A DNA stretch of 64,000 nucleotides from Orobanche coerulescens (taxonomy: Eukaryota; Streptophyta; Magnoliopsida; Lamiales; Orobanchaceae): positions 111,399,501 to 111,463,500 of the forward strand of contig CM065811.1 in the NCBI GenBank assembly GCA_033398695.1, given 5' to 3'. The notes below the pieces were generated by a model that saw only the letters and a program-made list of their open reading frames with translations, ran no database searches and had not been told where the DNA came from. Position 1 is the first letter of the stretch. The number at the start of each line of letters is the position of its first letter. Below, one piece after another: positions 33,472-45,897 of this stretch. A program made the translations under genes and the position numbers.

Positions 33472-33797
33472 ACGGTGCCCGACAGCTGACAGTCTTCCAC
33501 TAAAACGACCATAACTCTCTCGTCCGAACTCCGATTGACTCACCGCTTGAACCATTGGAAAGCTAACTCGATGTTCTATAATATTGCAAAGATTTACCAT
33601 TTTTGGAGTCACCAAAAATTAATGATGATCTAACAAAGTCGAACTCAAGCGAGGAAAGTTGAAACAACGAACACTAACGAGAGTACAATTCAACAATTGA
33701 CAGGAAGGACACACTGAAAGATACATGTGGGTCACTAAGACCGAGAAATATACCCAAAAATGAAAATACAAGGGAAAGAAAAATACCGGGTATTACA

Positions 33798-35117
33798 TTC
33801 TACCCCTCTAAAAATAAGTTTCGTCCCGAAACTTAAGAGACAAACAATTCGGGGTACCTAGCACGCATGCTATCCTCGGTTTCCCAAGTTGCCTCCTCGA
33901 CACCGTGTCTCGACCATTGCACCTTGACCAAAGGGATGGTCTTATGCCTCAATTGTTTCTCACGATGTTCCAAAATCTGCAAAGGGCGCTCTTCGAAAGT
34001 AACATCTTCAGCAATATCAATGTCGCCATAATCGATGACGTGACTAGGATCCTAACATATTTCCTCAATCGGGAAACATGAAAAATGCTATGAACACGAC
34101 CCAAGGCTGGAGGTAACGCCAAACGGTACGCTAATTCACCGACTCGCCGAGAATCTCAAAGGGTCCAATAAATCTCGGGCTCGGCTTACCTTTCTTCCCA
34201 AAACGAAAAACTCCCTTCGTCGGCGACACCTTTAGCAAAACGTGGTCTCCCACCTCGAATTTCAGAGGTCGACGACGGACGCCGGCATATGACTTCGCCG
34301 ACTCGGGCGATCAACATCCGTTCTCGAATTAACTCTATCTTCCGCCTCGTCTCTAAAATGACATCCGGCTCGGTCCCGACTAAATCGGACGCCTCATTCC
34401 AACAAATCGGCGATCGACATCGTCGCCCATAAAGTGCCTCATACGGTGCCATCCGAATCGACGCGTGCCAACTATTGTTGTACGTGAATTCGATCAATGG
34501 CAAATGCTCCTCCCAAATCACTACTCCAATCGAGGGCACAAGCACGCAACATGTCCTCGAATGTCCGGATAGTGCGTCCGACCGCCCATCCGACCGGGAT
34601 GAAAAGAGGTACTCAAACGCAACCGGGTACCTAACGCCTTATGCACCGCCCGCGAGTGCGATACAAACGGCCGTCACGATCCGAAACAATAGACTTGAGT
34701 ACCGTGAAGTCTCACGATCTGCGCAATAAACACACGAGCTAACTTCTCCGGGCCCCAAGTGTCCTTGATGCCCAGAAAATGTGCCGACTTGGTCAGGCGA
34801 TCAACAATCACCCATACCATATTCATGCCCGACCTCGATTTCGGAAAACTCGTAACGAAATCCATAGATATATCTTCCCATTTCCATTCCTAAGCGAAGT
34901 GATCGCAATAACCTTGACCCGGTCGATGCTCGATTTTGACCTGCTGGCAAGTCAAACATCTCGCCACAAACTGTGCGACTTCCTCCTTCTTATCATTCCA
35001 CCTGAAGTTCCTCCTCAGGTCCTTGTACATCTTACTCGTACCAGGATGAACGGAATAAGGTGTAGCATGGGCCTCCCGTAAAATACTCGCCTCAACTCCG
35101 AGTCGCTCGGCACACAA
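33798..35117 (-). pseudogene. Element E integrase with chromodomain
   Basis: Pieces: 35117-34890 (zinc-binding segment with CLTCQQVK), 34865-34674 (MDFVTSFPKSRSGMNMVWVI), 34545-34186 (IWEEHLPLIEFTYNNSWHAS, and CWNEASDLVGTEPDV). The chromodomain region 34180-33840 aligns with that of C but is frameshifted. The SDRDGRF to DGQTE region near 34550-34670 is damaged, as in C. The PPT lies at about 33798-33818. Confidence 0.87.
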
Positions 35118-36580
35118 AGCCGACTGAATCTCAAAACGCCATCCTCGTGAATCACAAACCCAGGAGACTTTCCTTTAAGAACGTTCTCTCGGATTTGAGT
35201 AATCATCGGATCCTCTAATTGCTTCAGTTTAATTTCATCGATCAAAGACGACGAAATTTCTAAGGCACAAAGTTGCCCAATAGATCCAGGCAGCAAAACC
35301 TCGACATCTAACCCGATCAAAGCCCGCCGAAGCTCAGACTGAGGCGTAAGGACCTCAAGCGTTCGCAACGCAATCGGTTTCCGACTCAAGGCGTCGGCCA
35401 CGACATTCGCCTTACCCGGATGATAAAGGATTTCGAGGTCATAATCCTTAATCAACTCTAACCACCTCCTCGCCTCATATTCAACTCTCGTTGAGTAAAT
35501 ATGTACTTGACTTTTATGATCGGTAAAAATCGGCATGCGAGCCGAAAAGATAGTGACGCCAAATCTTGAGTGCAAAGACAACCGCCGATAACTCCAAATC
35601 GTGAGTATGGTATTTAAGCTCATATGTCCTCAATCGTCTCGACGCATAGGCAATGGTCTTGCCGTGCTGCATCAATACGCACCCAAGGCCCTGACCCGAA
35701 GCATCGCTATAAACGGCAAAACCCTCGTTGCCACATGGCAATGCCAAAACCGGGGCTGAAGTTAAACGCCTCTTCAGCTCCTCAAAACTCGATCGCCTCT
35801 CATCGGTCCGCATTTAACTTCTCGGATTTACGGAGCAATCAGGTAAGTGGTCGAGCTAGTTTTGAGAAACCCTCACGAACCTACGGTAGTAGCCAGCCAA
35901 ACCCAAGAAACTACGGACCTCCTTCACATTTGTGGGCGATGCCCAATCCAACACTGCCTCAATCTTCTGCGGATCCACACGAACCCCCTCGGCCGAAATC
36001 ACGTGACCCAAAAACATCACTTCTTTCAGCCAGAACTCACATTTCGAGAACTTCGCATAGAGTTGCTCGGCCCTCAAAATGTCTAACACTATCCGCAAAT
36101 GATGGGCATGCTCTTCCTCGTTCCTCGAATAAATAAGAATATCGTCAATGAAGACGACGACACACCTATCCAAATACTCGATAAAGACTTTGTTCATCAA
36201 TCGCATGAACACCGCCGGTAGCGTTAGTTAACCCGAAAGGCATAACTACAAACTCATAATGTCCGTATCTCGTCCGAAAAGCTGTTTTGCACGTCGGACT
36301 CCCTCACCGGAGCCGATAGTACCCCGATCTCAAATCAATCTTCGAGAATACCGAAGCTCCTCGCAATCGGTCGAACAAGTCGTCAATCCTCGGCAAAGGA
36401 TACTTGTTCTTGATGGTCACCTTGTTTAGTTTGCGATAGTCGATACACAAACGTAGCGAACCATCCTTCTTTCGCACAAACAGACCGGTGCGCCCCAAGG
36501 CGAGGCGCTGGTCGAACATACCCCGACTCAAGAAGCTCACTCAACCGCTTCTTCAACTCGGACATCTCTGAAGGTGCCAT
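35015..36580 (-). pseudogene. Element E reverse transcriptase and RNase H
   Basis: RT pieces: 36580-36304 ([40 protein letters not shown]) and 36212-35856 ([29 protein letters not shown]). The RNase H start at 35813-35514 has [16 protein letters not shown]. The frame 35623-35015 has [17 protein letters not shown] and the linker with a [12 protein letters not shown] block. Three to five frameshifts separate them. Confidence 0.88.
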
Positions 36581-36791
36581 GCGATAGGGCGCCTTGAAAT
36601 CGGAGCCGCACCCGGCTCTAACTCTATAGCAAACTCAACCTCACGATCCGGTGGCAATCCTGTAACTCGTCAGAAAACATCAGGAAATTCATTAACGATT
36701 GGAATCGACGAAAGCTCGACTCTATCACTCTCCGCCTTCAAGGCATAGCACCAATAACCAATACATCCCTTTCGCAGGAGTTTCATCGCCT

Positions 36792-37952
36792 TCAAGGCGT
36801 TAATAACGAAGCTGGTTCCCCCTCTTTCGCCCGGCGAAAGAGTGCTCTGCCATCATCGGCCAACATGGTGATGATTCTCGTGCGGTAGTTCATGATCGCA
36901 CCATGCCGCTCGAGCCAGTCATCACCAAGGATCAAATCCTCACCCTCGATACTCACAACAATAAGATTAGAGGGCCAAGTCCTCTCGCAAATAAGCACAG
37001 AACAGTCTCGAACCTCCTGATTACCAACGATCCTATCACCGCTAGGAAGCTTAACGATGAAGGGCTCACAAGGTGTCAAACGGTCGAGACTCAAACGGCG
37101 CACACAATCCAGAGATATAAACGAATGCGTAGCACCGGAATCGAAAAGCACACTGACAGGATGAGAAAGAATATAAACGGTACCTGTCGCTACGGTAGCC
37201 GCTGGATCATCGGCTCTCCGCATCTCATAGACACGCGGGTGGGCGGAGCCAACGCTAGAAGCTCCCCCCTTAGAGGGCTGAACCCGACCTCTTCCCCGAC
37301 TAGCACTCGGCGGAGACTGAGGAGCAAACGATCCCTGATTCACACTTGGTTCCCTAGGCGCTGGAATGGAAGCCCGGGCACCAAGAATTTTCTCCCTCTC
37401 GGCACAGAAAGCAGCCTTGTGGCCCGGCTGGCCACATTGATTACACGTCAGCAAAGGGCTCAAACAAGTACGACTGATGTGGCCCGTACGACCACAATTG
37501 AAACACTTCACATCACGGAAAGGAGCACTGCCAGTTCCACGAGGACCTCCAGCGGAACGAGCTGGACCACCGCCGGCGGGGAAGTTAGCAGATTGGGATC
37601 TCTGCTGACCCCCACTCTTGTGGCCCGAAAAGTTCCCAGCGGACTTCTGCTTCTTACTCTCGCGGACCGCCTCACTTGCCGTCACCGACATATCATAAGC
37701 AAGGGCCCTACTCTGATAATCCTTCAATGTAGTGCATACGAGTCCCGACATGTAGTCCCGAATCGGCAACTTCATCCGTCTGGAGAAATGAAAAATCTTG
37801 TCACTCTCCTCGACAACTTGGGTCTTCACATAACCCAACTCCTTATTAAAATCGGCAATGGCTTGAGCTACGGGGATATCCCGTGGTTGAGCATCATAAA
37901 AGCATGTACCCGAGCACGTCCGATCGCCACGGCAATATTCGGTCTCCATCAA
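36792..37952 (-). CDS. Element E Gag C-terminus and protease, 386-codon open frame
   Basis: The true gag start lies upstream (near 38423), and a frameshift near 37940 splits off the N-terminus. This frame holds the capsid end (FSRRMKLPIRDYMSGLVCTT) and knuckles CFNCGRTGHISRTC (about residue 150) and CNQCGQPGHKAAFC (about 170). The protease VLFDSGATHSFIS (about 270) and [15 protein letters not shown] follow. A frameshift after ITMLADDG ends it. It gives the clearest view of what C has lost. Confidence 0.9.
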   Translation of the reverse strand: MMETEYCRGDRTCSGTCFYDAQPRDIPVAQAIADFNKELGYVKTQVVEESDKIFHFSRRMKLPIRDYMSGLVCTTLKDYQSRALAYDMSVTASEAVRESKKQKSAGNFSGHKSGGQQRSQSANFPAGGGPARSAGGPRGTGSAPFRDVKCFNCGRTGHISRTCLSPLLTCNQCGQPGHKAAFCAEREKILGARASIPAPREPSVNQGSFAPQSPPSASRGRGRVQPSKGGASSVGSAHPRVYEMRRADDPAATVATGTVYILSHPVSVLFDSGATHSFISLDCVRRLSLDRLTPCEPFIVKLPSGDRIVGNQEVRDCSVLICERTWPSNLIVVSIEGEDLILGDDWLERHGAIMNYRTRIITMLADDGRALFRRAKEGEPASLLTP

Positions 37953-38450
37953 CTCTTGAAACTCGGCCCACGAAGCAAGATGGTCTTTGGGCCCAACGGC
38001 CTCCCACCAATCCGTAGCGTCCCCGTGAGAAAGTATTGAGCAATAGGGACTCTACGTTCCTCGGGACGCTTAGTGGCAACGAAGACCTTAGATATCTCCT
38101 TAATCCACCCTTCCCAGCCACCGGGTCCGAAGCTCCCAAACCGAGGAGGATGCATCTTGATGACATCTTGGAGCCAACGGTCCGCTCCTCCCGATTAGCG
38201 TGGGCTCGATCCGGGTTCGAACCGCCCGAGCTATCGCCGCCATTTGGTTCACCATCATTGCATAACGGCCGCGATACCAAGATCGGCACGCTCGAGAAGA
38301 AGCATGGCTATGACGGCCGCCACGCTGCCGGCTCAAGATCGTGACGTGGCCGCCCCACCGGCCCCACGTCCCTGGGCCGCGTCCACGACCACGACCGCGA
38401 CCACGACCTCTTCCGGCATCCATCGGAGTTAAATAAGTAGCAAAAGCCAT
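37894..38450 (-). pseudogene. Element E Gag N-terminal part
   Basis: The Met at 38423 starts MDAGRGRGRGRGRGRG. The capsid is then spread over two frames (NQMAAIARAV, and GWEGWIKEISKVFVATKRPE in 38155-37949). Frame changes near 38370, 38140 and 37990 match indels at CHG sites relative to C. Confidence 0.85.
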
Positions 38451-38639
38451 ACGAGGATCAGACAGAAAAGAACAATCACAAGTCGAGAATCAAGGGTGCG
38501 ATACAAGGAATTAATGAACAGAGGAAAGAAAACTTACGGGCACTGGTAGTACCGGAATCATGGCAGCGTGACGATGATGTGCAAAACCAAACACCACAAG
38601 ACCCAATAAACCAACAAGCCTAGGTATACATAAACCTAG

Positions 38640-38651
38640 AGCTCGATACCA
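38640..38651 (-). other. Primer-binding site of element E
   Basis: In minus sense TGGTATCGAGC, as in C. The adjacent LTR has lost its terminal T (TTTTCGTAAC here, TTTTCTGTAAC in C), a CTG site. Confidence 0.7.
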
Positions 38652-39023
38652 TTTTCGTAACACCCCAGGAAATCCGAGGTATATAACAGCGCCGAGAATC
38701 CCTATATGGGACCCACCACGCAGAACAGCATCATACACAACGACTCACAGAAACGATAAAATAACACCACGTCATAAAGACGCAAAACCGAACAATCCAC
38801 CCGGTTTAACCTGGCCAATAGAACATCATCATCCAACACAACATAAACACAACAACACAACTGGACAAACAAGAACTCTCAAGTACTCGAGTACTGACTA
38901 TTAGTTCAAAAGCCATAAAAGATGAAAAGACAACAAGACATGAAGACATCTCTTATGCACAATCATCACGCATGGCCATCATCCGTATCTTGGTCCAGAC
39001 ACCGCTCGTCCCGATGAACTCGA

Positions 39024-39779
39024 CTGAAATTCGTAAACGAATTTCCCCAAAACGGTCCCCAGAGGGTTAGCAATTACGCTATTACAAGTAACCAGAAGAA
39101 CAACTTAAATCATACACATAAAATAAAGCATTAAATAAAGAAAACCGCTCGAAAGCACTCATTTCCTAAATGCCAATATCAAAACACATTTGTAAAATGC
39201 ACCACAATTAACCATCGATCCACACCTCCGTGGACCCCTACCGAGACCCCGTCGGATCTAACCCGTAGTGGTTAAAAGCAAAGCTCGTCGATCCACACCT
39301 CCGTGGACCCCTACCGAGACCCCGTCGAGTCTAACCCGTAGTGAGCATACACACACACAATTTTCTCATACAAAACTACTATGCCAAGATTGTAAGTTCA
39401 TAAGGATACTTGCCTCGATTAATAGACGGTGACGCGAACGGAACGGAAGAATCAAGCACGACCGTGAGGAACCGACGGATGAACCTAACGATTCGAACAA
39501 CACAATCACAACCAACTCTAGACGATTACGGAAAAGGAATACACCCGGAAACCCGCCTACGATTCATGTATATTCATACAAAAATAACAACGAGGGCGGA
39601 CCGCAATCAAACCCTCTCGATTTTGCAAAACCATGAAAATATACCATGAATCCGTAGGGAAACTAAGAATACCAACAAGAATAATCATATTCATCATGAA
39701 TCCATCAACGAAACGGAAAGAATCGGACAAAACCCCAAAATCCCCAATTATCCAAAAAGGTAGGGTTTTAGAACATTAC
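39024..39779 (-). other. Putative intron in the R-U5 of element E LTR (copy 2)
   Basis: Donor CCAAAG/GTAATG at 39780/39779 and acceptor GAATTTCAG ending at 39024 (756 bp). Confidence 0.5.
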
Positions 39780-39988
39780 CTTTGGAGATTCAAGAACTAA
39801 GATCCGTAGAACTCGCGTTAGATTGATTATCCGAGCCTCACAACCGAAAAGAAATGATGAAGATCGACCCCCGGATGAAGAATTCTCCCCCTCTATATCT
39901 CTCTCTCTCTTCGCGCAGCAGTGGGAAAAAAGGAAGAAATGAGCTGATAACGCTCAGACCAACACATTTATAGTGTAGCACAGCAGGA

Positions 39989-40212
39989 CCTATCGGCCGA
40001 TAGGCTGGCCGATACCCGCCGGCAGTTGAGTCTTTCGGCCCACCCTATCGGCCGAAAGGCTTCCGGACGTGATCGGCCGATACCCATACAGAAATGCCGG
40101 CAGTTGAGTCTTTCGGCCCGCCCTATCGGCCGAAAGGCTTCCGGACGTGATCGGCCGATACCCATACAAATGTCGGCAGTTGAGTCTTTCGGCCCACCCT
40201 ATCGGCCGAAAG
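39989..40212. repeat. TCGGCCGA palindrome array in U3 of E (copy 2)
   Basis: Collinear with 33228-33471. The 16-bp palindrome CCTATCGGCCGATAGG again sits nearest to the TATA-like box. Confidence 0.92.
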
Positions 40213-40544
40213 GCTTCCGGACGGTGCCCGACAGTGACGCCTTCCACTAAAAGGACCATAACTCTCTCGTCCGAACTCCGATTGACTCACCGCTTGAACC
40301 ATTGGAAAGCTAACTCGATGTTCTATAATATTGCAAAGATTTACCATTTTTGGAGTCACCAAAAATTAATGATGATCTAACAAAGTCGAACTCAAGCGAG
40401 GAAAGTTGAAACAACGAACACTAACGAGAGTACAATTCAACAATTGACAGGAAGGACACACTGAAAGATACATGTGGGTCACTAAGACCGAGAAATATAC
40501 CCAAAAATGAAAATACAAGGGAAAGAAAAATACCGGGTATTACA

Positions 40545-41071
40545 TCTTTAACAAAACAACCTTAGTTGTGGAAGAAACACCCCATGTTGTATTTTACGAA
40601 TCTACTGTTGAGTACAGGAAGCAAGTTGAGCTAATTGAGAATAAGTTCAAATCAGCAACCCTCGAAGAAGTCATTGTCCATGACACTGGAATGGTGGACT
40701 CATCTGCAGACCAGCCTGAAGACGCAACTGTAGCTGCTGAAGACCCAACTGCAGATCAGACAAGAACACCAAACCTATCTGATCCAGTTGCCGCTGATGA
40801 AGACCCATCTGTAGCTGATAAAGACTCATCTGCAGATCAGATCCAACCTGCAGATGACAAGACGGTAGCTGATCCAGTTGCAGACCAAGGAGACAAGATC
40901 CAAGCTAATGCAGACAGAGAGGAAATTCACTAGAGCATATCTACAGGGGGAACAGACCCAGAAGAAGAAGATATCCCCAAGTGGCTCAAAGACCATCCAA
41001 TCCAGCAAATCATTGGGAAGCTGACTGATGGAGTTAAGAGAAGACAGTCCACCTTACCTGCAGGAATAGCT
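40545..41071 (+). pseudogene. Element B linker between integrase and RT
   Basis: After the E TSD the frame resumes at TLVVEETPHVVFYES (start of the 40568-40933 ORF). It then becomes an acidic, Asp/Ala/Gln-rich low-complexity linker with repeats of ADQ and AAEDP. A stop at 40931 interrupts it. Such a variable acidic linker between integrase and RT is usual in copia elements. Confidence 0.8.
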
Positions 41072-42261
41072 ATGTTATCGTGCTTCATGTCTCATATAGA
41101 ACTGAAGACAACAGAACAAGCCTTGGAAGATTATTCATGGATCAATGCCATGCAAAAGGAATTGGAACAAATGGAAAGAAACAACGTTTGGGAACTAACA
41201 GACAGACCAGATCATAAAAAAGTTATTGGCACCAAATGGGTGTACAAAAACAAGAGCCACGAAGATGGAGCTGTTGTTAGGAATAAAGCCAGACTTGTTG
41301 CTAAAGATTATGCACAGTGTGAATGAATAGATTTTGATGAAACCTATGCACCTGTTGCAAGATTAGAAGCCATCAGACTATTCCTCGCATATGCTGCATT
41401 CAAGTATATTGAAGTTTACCATATGGATATAATGAGTGCATTTCTAAATGGAATCCTAGAAGAAGAAGTCTATGTGGAGCAACCCCCAGGATTTGTCAAA
41501 GGAGACAAAGTCTACAAGCTGTTGAAAGCTCTCTACGGACTTAAGCAGGCACCAAGAGTATGGTATGAAACCTTATCTATATCTCTGAGAAGAATAGTTT
41601 CTGCAAAGGAAAGGTGGAAAAGACCCTATTCAGAGTGGAGCACGAAGGCCACATATTGATAGTTCAGATATATGTGGATGACATTATATTTAGCTCAACC
41701 AACCTAGAACTATGTGAGAAATTCTCAAATCTCATGCAAGGAGAGTTTGAGATGAGTATGATGGGAAAGCTTAATTTCTTTCTTAGATTACAAGTCAAGC
41801 AGATGGAAAATGGAATTTTCATCAATCAAGCCAAGTATACCCGAGACCTCATCAAAAGATTTGGAATGGAATCAGCCAAACCAGCAAGAATTCCTATGAT
41901 CACAAGTACTCACCTAGATGCAGACGAGGGAGGCATATTAGTGGATTCAACCCACTACAGAGGACTTATTGGATCATTGCTATACCTCACTGCAAGCAGA
42001 CCAGACATATCTTATGCCTTAGGAGTATGTGCGCGATTTCAATCCAAGCCAAAGAAGTCGCACCAAGATGCAGCCAAGAGAATAATTAAATACCTTAAGT
42101 CTACAGTCAATGTTGGACTATGGTATCTTAAGGACGATAACTTCGAGCTATTAGGATATTCAGAAGCATATTTCGCAGGATGCAAAATCAATAGGAAAAG
42201 CACTAGCGGAACGTGCCAATTCCTAGGAACCAGACTGATATCCTGGTTTAGCAAGAAGTAG
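41072..42261 (+). pseudogene. Element B reverse transcriptase and RNase H start
   Basis: The RT begins ALEDYSWINAMQKELEQMER and VIGTKWVYKNK. A stop at 41324 interrupts it. It continues with [20 protein letters not shown] and [14 protein letters not shown] frameshift near 41585 leads to the frame 41614-42261 with IVQIYVDDIIFSSTN, the YVDD catalytic motif. The frame ends in the RNase H start AYFAGCKINRKSTSGTCQFL, where the usual acidic residues before AG are altered, and a TAG at 42259. Decayed but easy to recognise. Confidence 0.92.
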
Positions 42262-42639
42262 GTTTCTAACTCTATCTCCACCACAGAGTCAGAATACCTA
42301 GCTGCAGGTAGTTGTTGTGCCCAGATCTTGTGGGTCAGAGAACAACTGAGGGACTACAACATCATTGCCAATGAAGTCCCTATCTGGTGTAACAACAACA
42401 GTGCCATTGCAATAACCAACAACCCAGTTTTGCATTCAAGGACCAAGCACATTGATGTTAAGCATCACTTCATTAGAGATCATGTGCTTAACAAGAGAGT
42501 CAGAGTTGAAAGAGTCAGCACAGACTACCAAATTGCTGACATCTCTACCAAACCTTTGCCAGAAGAAAGATTTTTGGAGCTGAGCAGAGAACTTGGTTTA
42601 TTAGATTGGGAATCTAGTACAGAAGAAAAAGAAAGATGA
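42262..42639 (+). pseudogene. Element B RNase H, C-terminal part
   Basis: Reads TESEYLAAGSCCAQILWV, WCNNNSAIAITNNPVLHSRT, KHIDVKHHFIRDHV and ADISTKPLPEERFLEL, the standard copia RNase H end. The stop at 42637-42639 overlaps the ATG of the next ORF (42636), so the two genes overlap by four bases. Confidence 0.9.
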
Positions 42640-45600
42640 AGCAGATCAGAGGAAGGACGGACCTAGCTGATTATCAGAATCAGACCCTACCTGATGCAGA
42701 CAAGAAGACGAAGGACGAACAAAGGAACCTAGCTGATCAAATCCTCAGGAGAGAAGTCAAAGGAGTCAACTCACCTGATGTAGAGCAGTCAACAGTCAAC
42801 CGTCAACTAGCTAAAATGGAAGCTTACTTTGAAGGCGTAAACACGAAGGCTGACAAGGACCAGATCATTTTTTCTCTGGTCGTTGATTTTGAAGGTCTCT
42901 TGGAATCAAATATGGAAGACTACGATGTGCTCAATCTTATCCGTTCGATGAAGCTGAATGGGATCTACCCATTTTTGGATATCAGTCCTAAACACATATT
43001 CAAGGAGGATGTTGTCACATTTTTCCGTGAGGCCCGAGTAATTGAAGCAGGAATTAGGAGCACTGTCGGCGGAGTTCAAGTTGACATATCGCCGGAGACG
43101 ATTCGAAAAATTTTTGGTATGAAGAATCGTGGCATAGCGGTCGAGGCCCTCAAGCAGACCACAGCCGATACTTGGATGAGGATTAAGGCGGTCGACTAGC
43201 CGGCGAAGCTAAAGCTCACCGCCAAGAGGAACAAAATCAAAAAGGTATATCGGTATGTGTTGGACATCACCAACAAAATTGTCATGGGCATGGCCGGAAG
43301 CTACGACCAATTGTCGTCGGCCAAATTCATGGTGCTGGGTGCACTAATTCAGGATGAACCGATTGATTGGTCAGACTACATTTTTAGGCAGTTGGTTCGC
43401 GAGGTCAACAAGGTCGAATGGCTTGTTCAAGAGAAGAAGTTCAGATCCAAGATGGCGTTTGGAACGCAGCTAAGTTGGATCTTGGAGAAGTTGGGTGTGG
43501 CGAAGGGAAATACTAACCCCTTCCACATCAACAAGAGACTTGGTCACCTAGACCAAGAGACATCGAGGAAGCTAGGAAGCAATAGAAGAGCAGGCCAGAT
43601 GATAAAAGAGTTGTCTAATTCAAGGACCTACTACAAGCCTCCATCAGACGAGTCGGACCAGCCTGCATATGGTAACCCACCTACAGCCTAGTCTGAGACA
43701 GAGTCGGACAATACGCCCATTGCTGTTCGTTTGAAAAGAAGGGGACCAGCCCCTGGTGAGCCATCCTTCATACATTCTTCACTAGAACCTTCACCAAAAA
43801 GGCCCAGGCGGCTGCAGTTCAGCCAGGAGGAGCAGCCAGAACATTTTTCCAGTCCTGCAGCCAGGACACCTACTCACCTGGAGGACCAGCCTGCTCCGGG
43901 CAGCCTAGAGACCCAGATCATCCCTCTTCTCAACCCCCAGTACGTCTCAGAAGAAGAGGAGGCAGGTTTAATAATTTCTATCCCTGAGGCAAATTATACT
44001 TTTCACCTGCTGGACAACAATATTTTCAACTTATCTCTAGAGCAACTTCAGTTGGTTAAACCACAAGCTCTAAAACATTCTTTTGTCCATATTTTTGAAG
44101 AATGGAAAACCTTTAGATCACTTTCTTTTACTGAGCTTGAATCTTATATTGAAACCAGTGGTTGGGGATATCCCTAAGCCACATAAGATGTGCTGACACA
44201 TTTTTGCAAAGTGTCAGACACAATTTTGATTCTTCAGGAGAATTGGTTCATGTCCCATTTCAAAACCAACATGGACCAATTTATCCACTCCATCATGTAT
44301 AGCATGTTTGACGGATATTTTAGCAAAGAAGAAGATGAGGAGGAAGAAGAAAAGGAGATAAGGATAGAAGAAGTGAATAGAGAAGTAGCAGAAGAAGAGA
44401 TTATTGTCATTGATGATGAAGAACAGAGACAGGAAGGAAGGGAAGAAGAAAATATTTTAGTTGAAAAAGAAACTGGAGAAGAAGTTGAAAAAACGGAGGA
44501 ATTAGTAGATGAAGAAGAAGAAGAAGGAGAATAAGTTGATAAGGAGGATGGAGAAGAAAAGTAGGATGATGAGGATGATGGAAAAGATGATGAAAAAGAA
44601 AAAGATGATAAGGATGATAATGATGATAATGATGATGATGATGACGGTAAAGATGATGGAGGAGAAAAGGAGGCTGGGAAAGAGAAAGAGAATGTTGAAG
44701 AGGAAGAAAAGAAGGAAGAAGGAGAGAAGGAGTTAGAAAAAGAAGAAGAAGATAAAGAGAAGGAGCTAGAGAAGGAGCCAACAAAAGAGGTTGCAGACAA
44801 GGCTGGGGCGCCTGCTCGGTATACCAGCCTAGATGTGGAATTGGCTGAAGATTCTAGATCGGGGACCCCTGAACAAACCCCATTTGGAATACCAGCTGCA
44901 GACAGGTGGGTCGTCTGCACACCTACCTGCAGGAGTAGAGGTATTAGGCGAGTACTCTCCACCACCATCTCAGATTTCACCTGCGATGACCGAGCTGATC
45001 AGACAAATTTTTAAGGACACTATTGGAGAGTTGCTTGCTTCTCAGGTCACTCCTGACCTCCAGTCTATCAATGCAAAAATCGATACATTGCTGCAGCGGG
45101 ATGTCCCTCAACCTCCTCCTCCTACCAACAATAGAATGCCTTTTGGCATGTCTGACTGGATGCATCGAATGGAGCAGCAGTTGACCATCTTGGTTGATGC
45201 TGGCAAAAAGGGAGAAGAAAGGATTCAGGGGGAAGGCAGCAAACAAGGAGAAATAAGGGAAGTTCAAGAGATGAGAACTAAGAAAAGGCAATATGTCCAG
45301 TTGATCACTGCTGGGACATCTTCAGCTAAGAGAAAGGGAGAAGCAGAATCAGAACAGGCTGATGATCAGCCTGCAGGCAAAATAAGGAGGATTAGAGAAG
45401 GATTCGAGCCTATTATAGAATGGGAAGGCAGAGAGCTATGGTATGTTGAAGAGTTTGTACCTTCCGAAGCTTTAATTATGTGGGGATCTGCAAAGAAACG
45501 GTTCATCAGAGATTACTATATCTGGGAATTACTGTAGGATAGTAGTTGCTCCCCACAGCAGATTTTCATCAATTTCATGGAGGAAGCATATCCACAACTC

Positions 45601-45897
45601 TGGGCCATCCTTCCAAAACATGCATAGGCATGCAAAGCTTATCCCATGATCCCTCCTTTCAGGGCAAAAGAACCTCTCACTTTGGAGAATAATGATTTGA
45701 ATGAACTAGCTCTCCAGAGGAAGATAAAGAAACTGTGTGTTGAAAATAAGTTATCCTCTCAAGAAGAGAAAGATTTTGCAGCCCTTGTTGTAAGAAGAAA
45801 GTATGGTCTTATCCTTGTTAAAATAAGACCAATTGGAGCTAATCCATTCAGACCTGCCAAGCAGCCTATCCGAAGAGGCAGAGGCAGAGGCAGATGA
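42636..45897 (+). pseudogene. Element B extra ORF after RNase H (env-like position)
   Basis: One frame runs from 42636 to about 44890 with stops at 43197, 43689, 44175, 44532 and near 44565. A frameshift moves it to the frame of 44833-45537, and it continues to 45897 after another stop. About 1080 codons in all. The N-terminal third (KLNGIYPFLDISPKHIFKED, VQVDISPETIRKIFGM, KMAFGTQLSWILEKLG) resembles widespread plant transposon-associated proteins. The middle (44320-44790) is a highly charged Glu/Lys/Asp tract. The C-terminal part has a coiled-coil-like segment and ends RPAKQPIRRGRGRGR. I see no clear signal peptide or fusion segment. SIRE elements have an env-like ORF at this place; the function is unknown. 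Confidence 0.65.

Larger units (their letters stand above)
31895..33797 (-). repeat. Element E LTR, 3' copy in element sense (1903 bp)
   Basis: Partner of 38657-40544. In minus sense: U3 with the palindrome array 33471-33228, TATA-like box CTATAAATG at 33215-33207, a GA-rich leader start, and R-U5 closely similar to C. Confidence 0.94.
31895..40544 (-). mobile_element. Element E: Tekay-like chromovirus related to C
   Basis: Inserted between the integrase and RT of B with TSD tcttt. LTRs 31895-33797 and 38657-40544. Coding parts are closely similar to C by eye, and gag-protease is better preserved. Its U3 core is unrelated to that of C. Confidence 0.95.
38657..40544 (-). repeat. Element E LTR, 5' copy in element sense (1888 bp)
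   Basis: Partner of 31895-33797. It includes a TATA-like box at 39973-39965, a tandem repeat at 39211-39343 and a palindrome array at 39989-40212. Confidence 0.94.

Noticed and set aside
40568..40933. An independent acidic-protein gene
   Set aside because: It is the variable linker between integrase and RT of element B, and the frame continues from the site interrupted by element E.
44407..44784. Long Ser- and Leu/His-rich ORFs on the minus strand (44234-44980, 44407-44784)
   Set aside because: These are shadows of the Glu/Lys/Asp codon tract of the B extra ORF read in the opposite strand.
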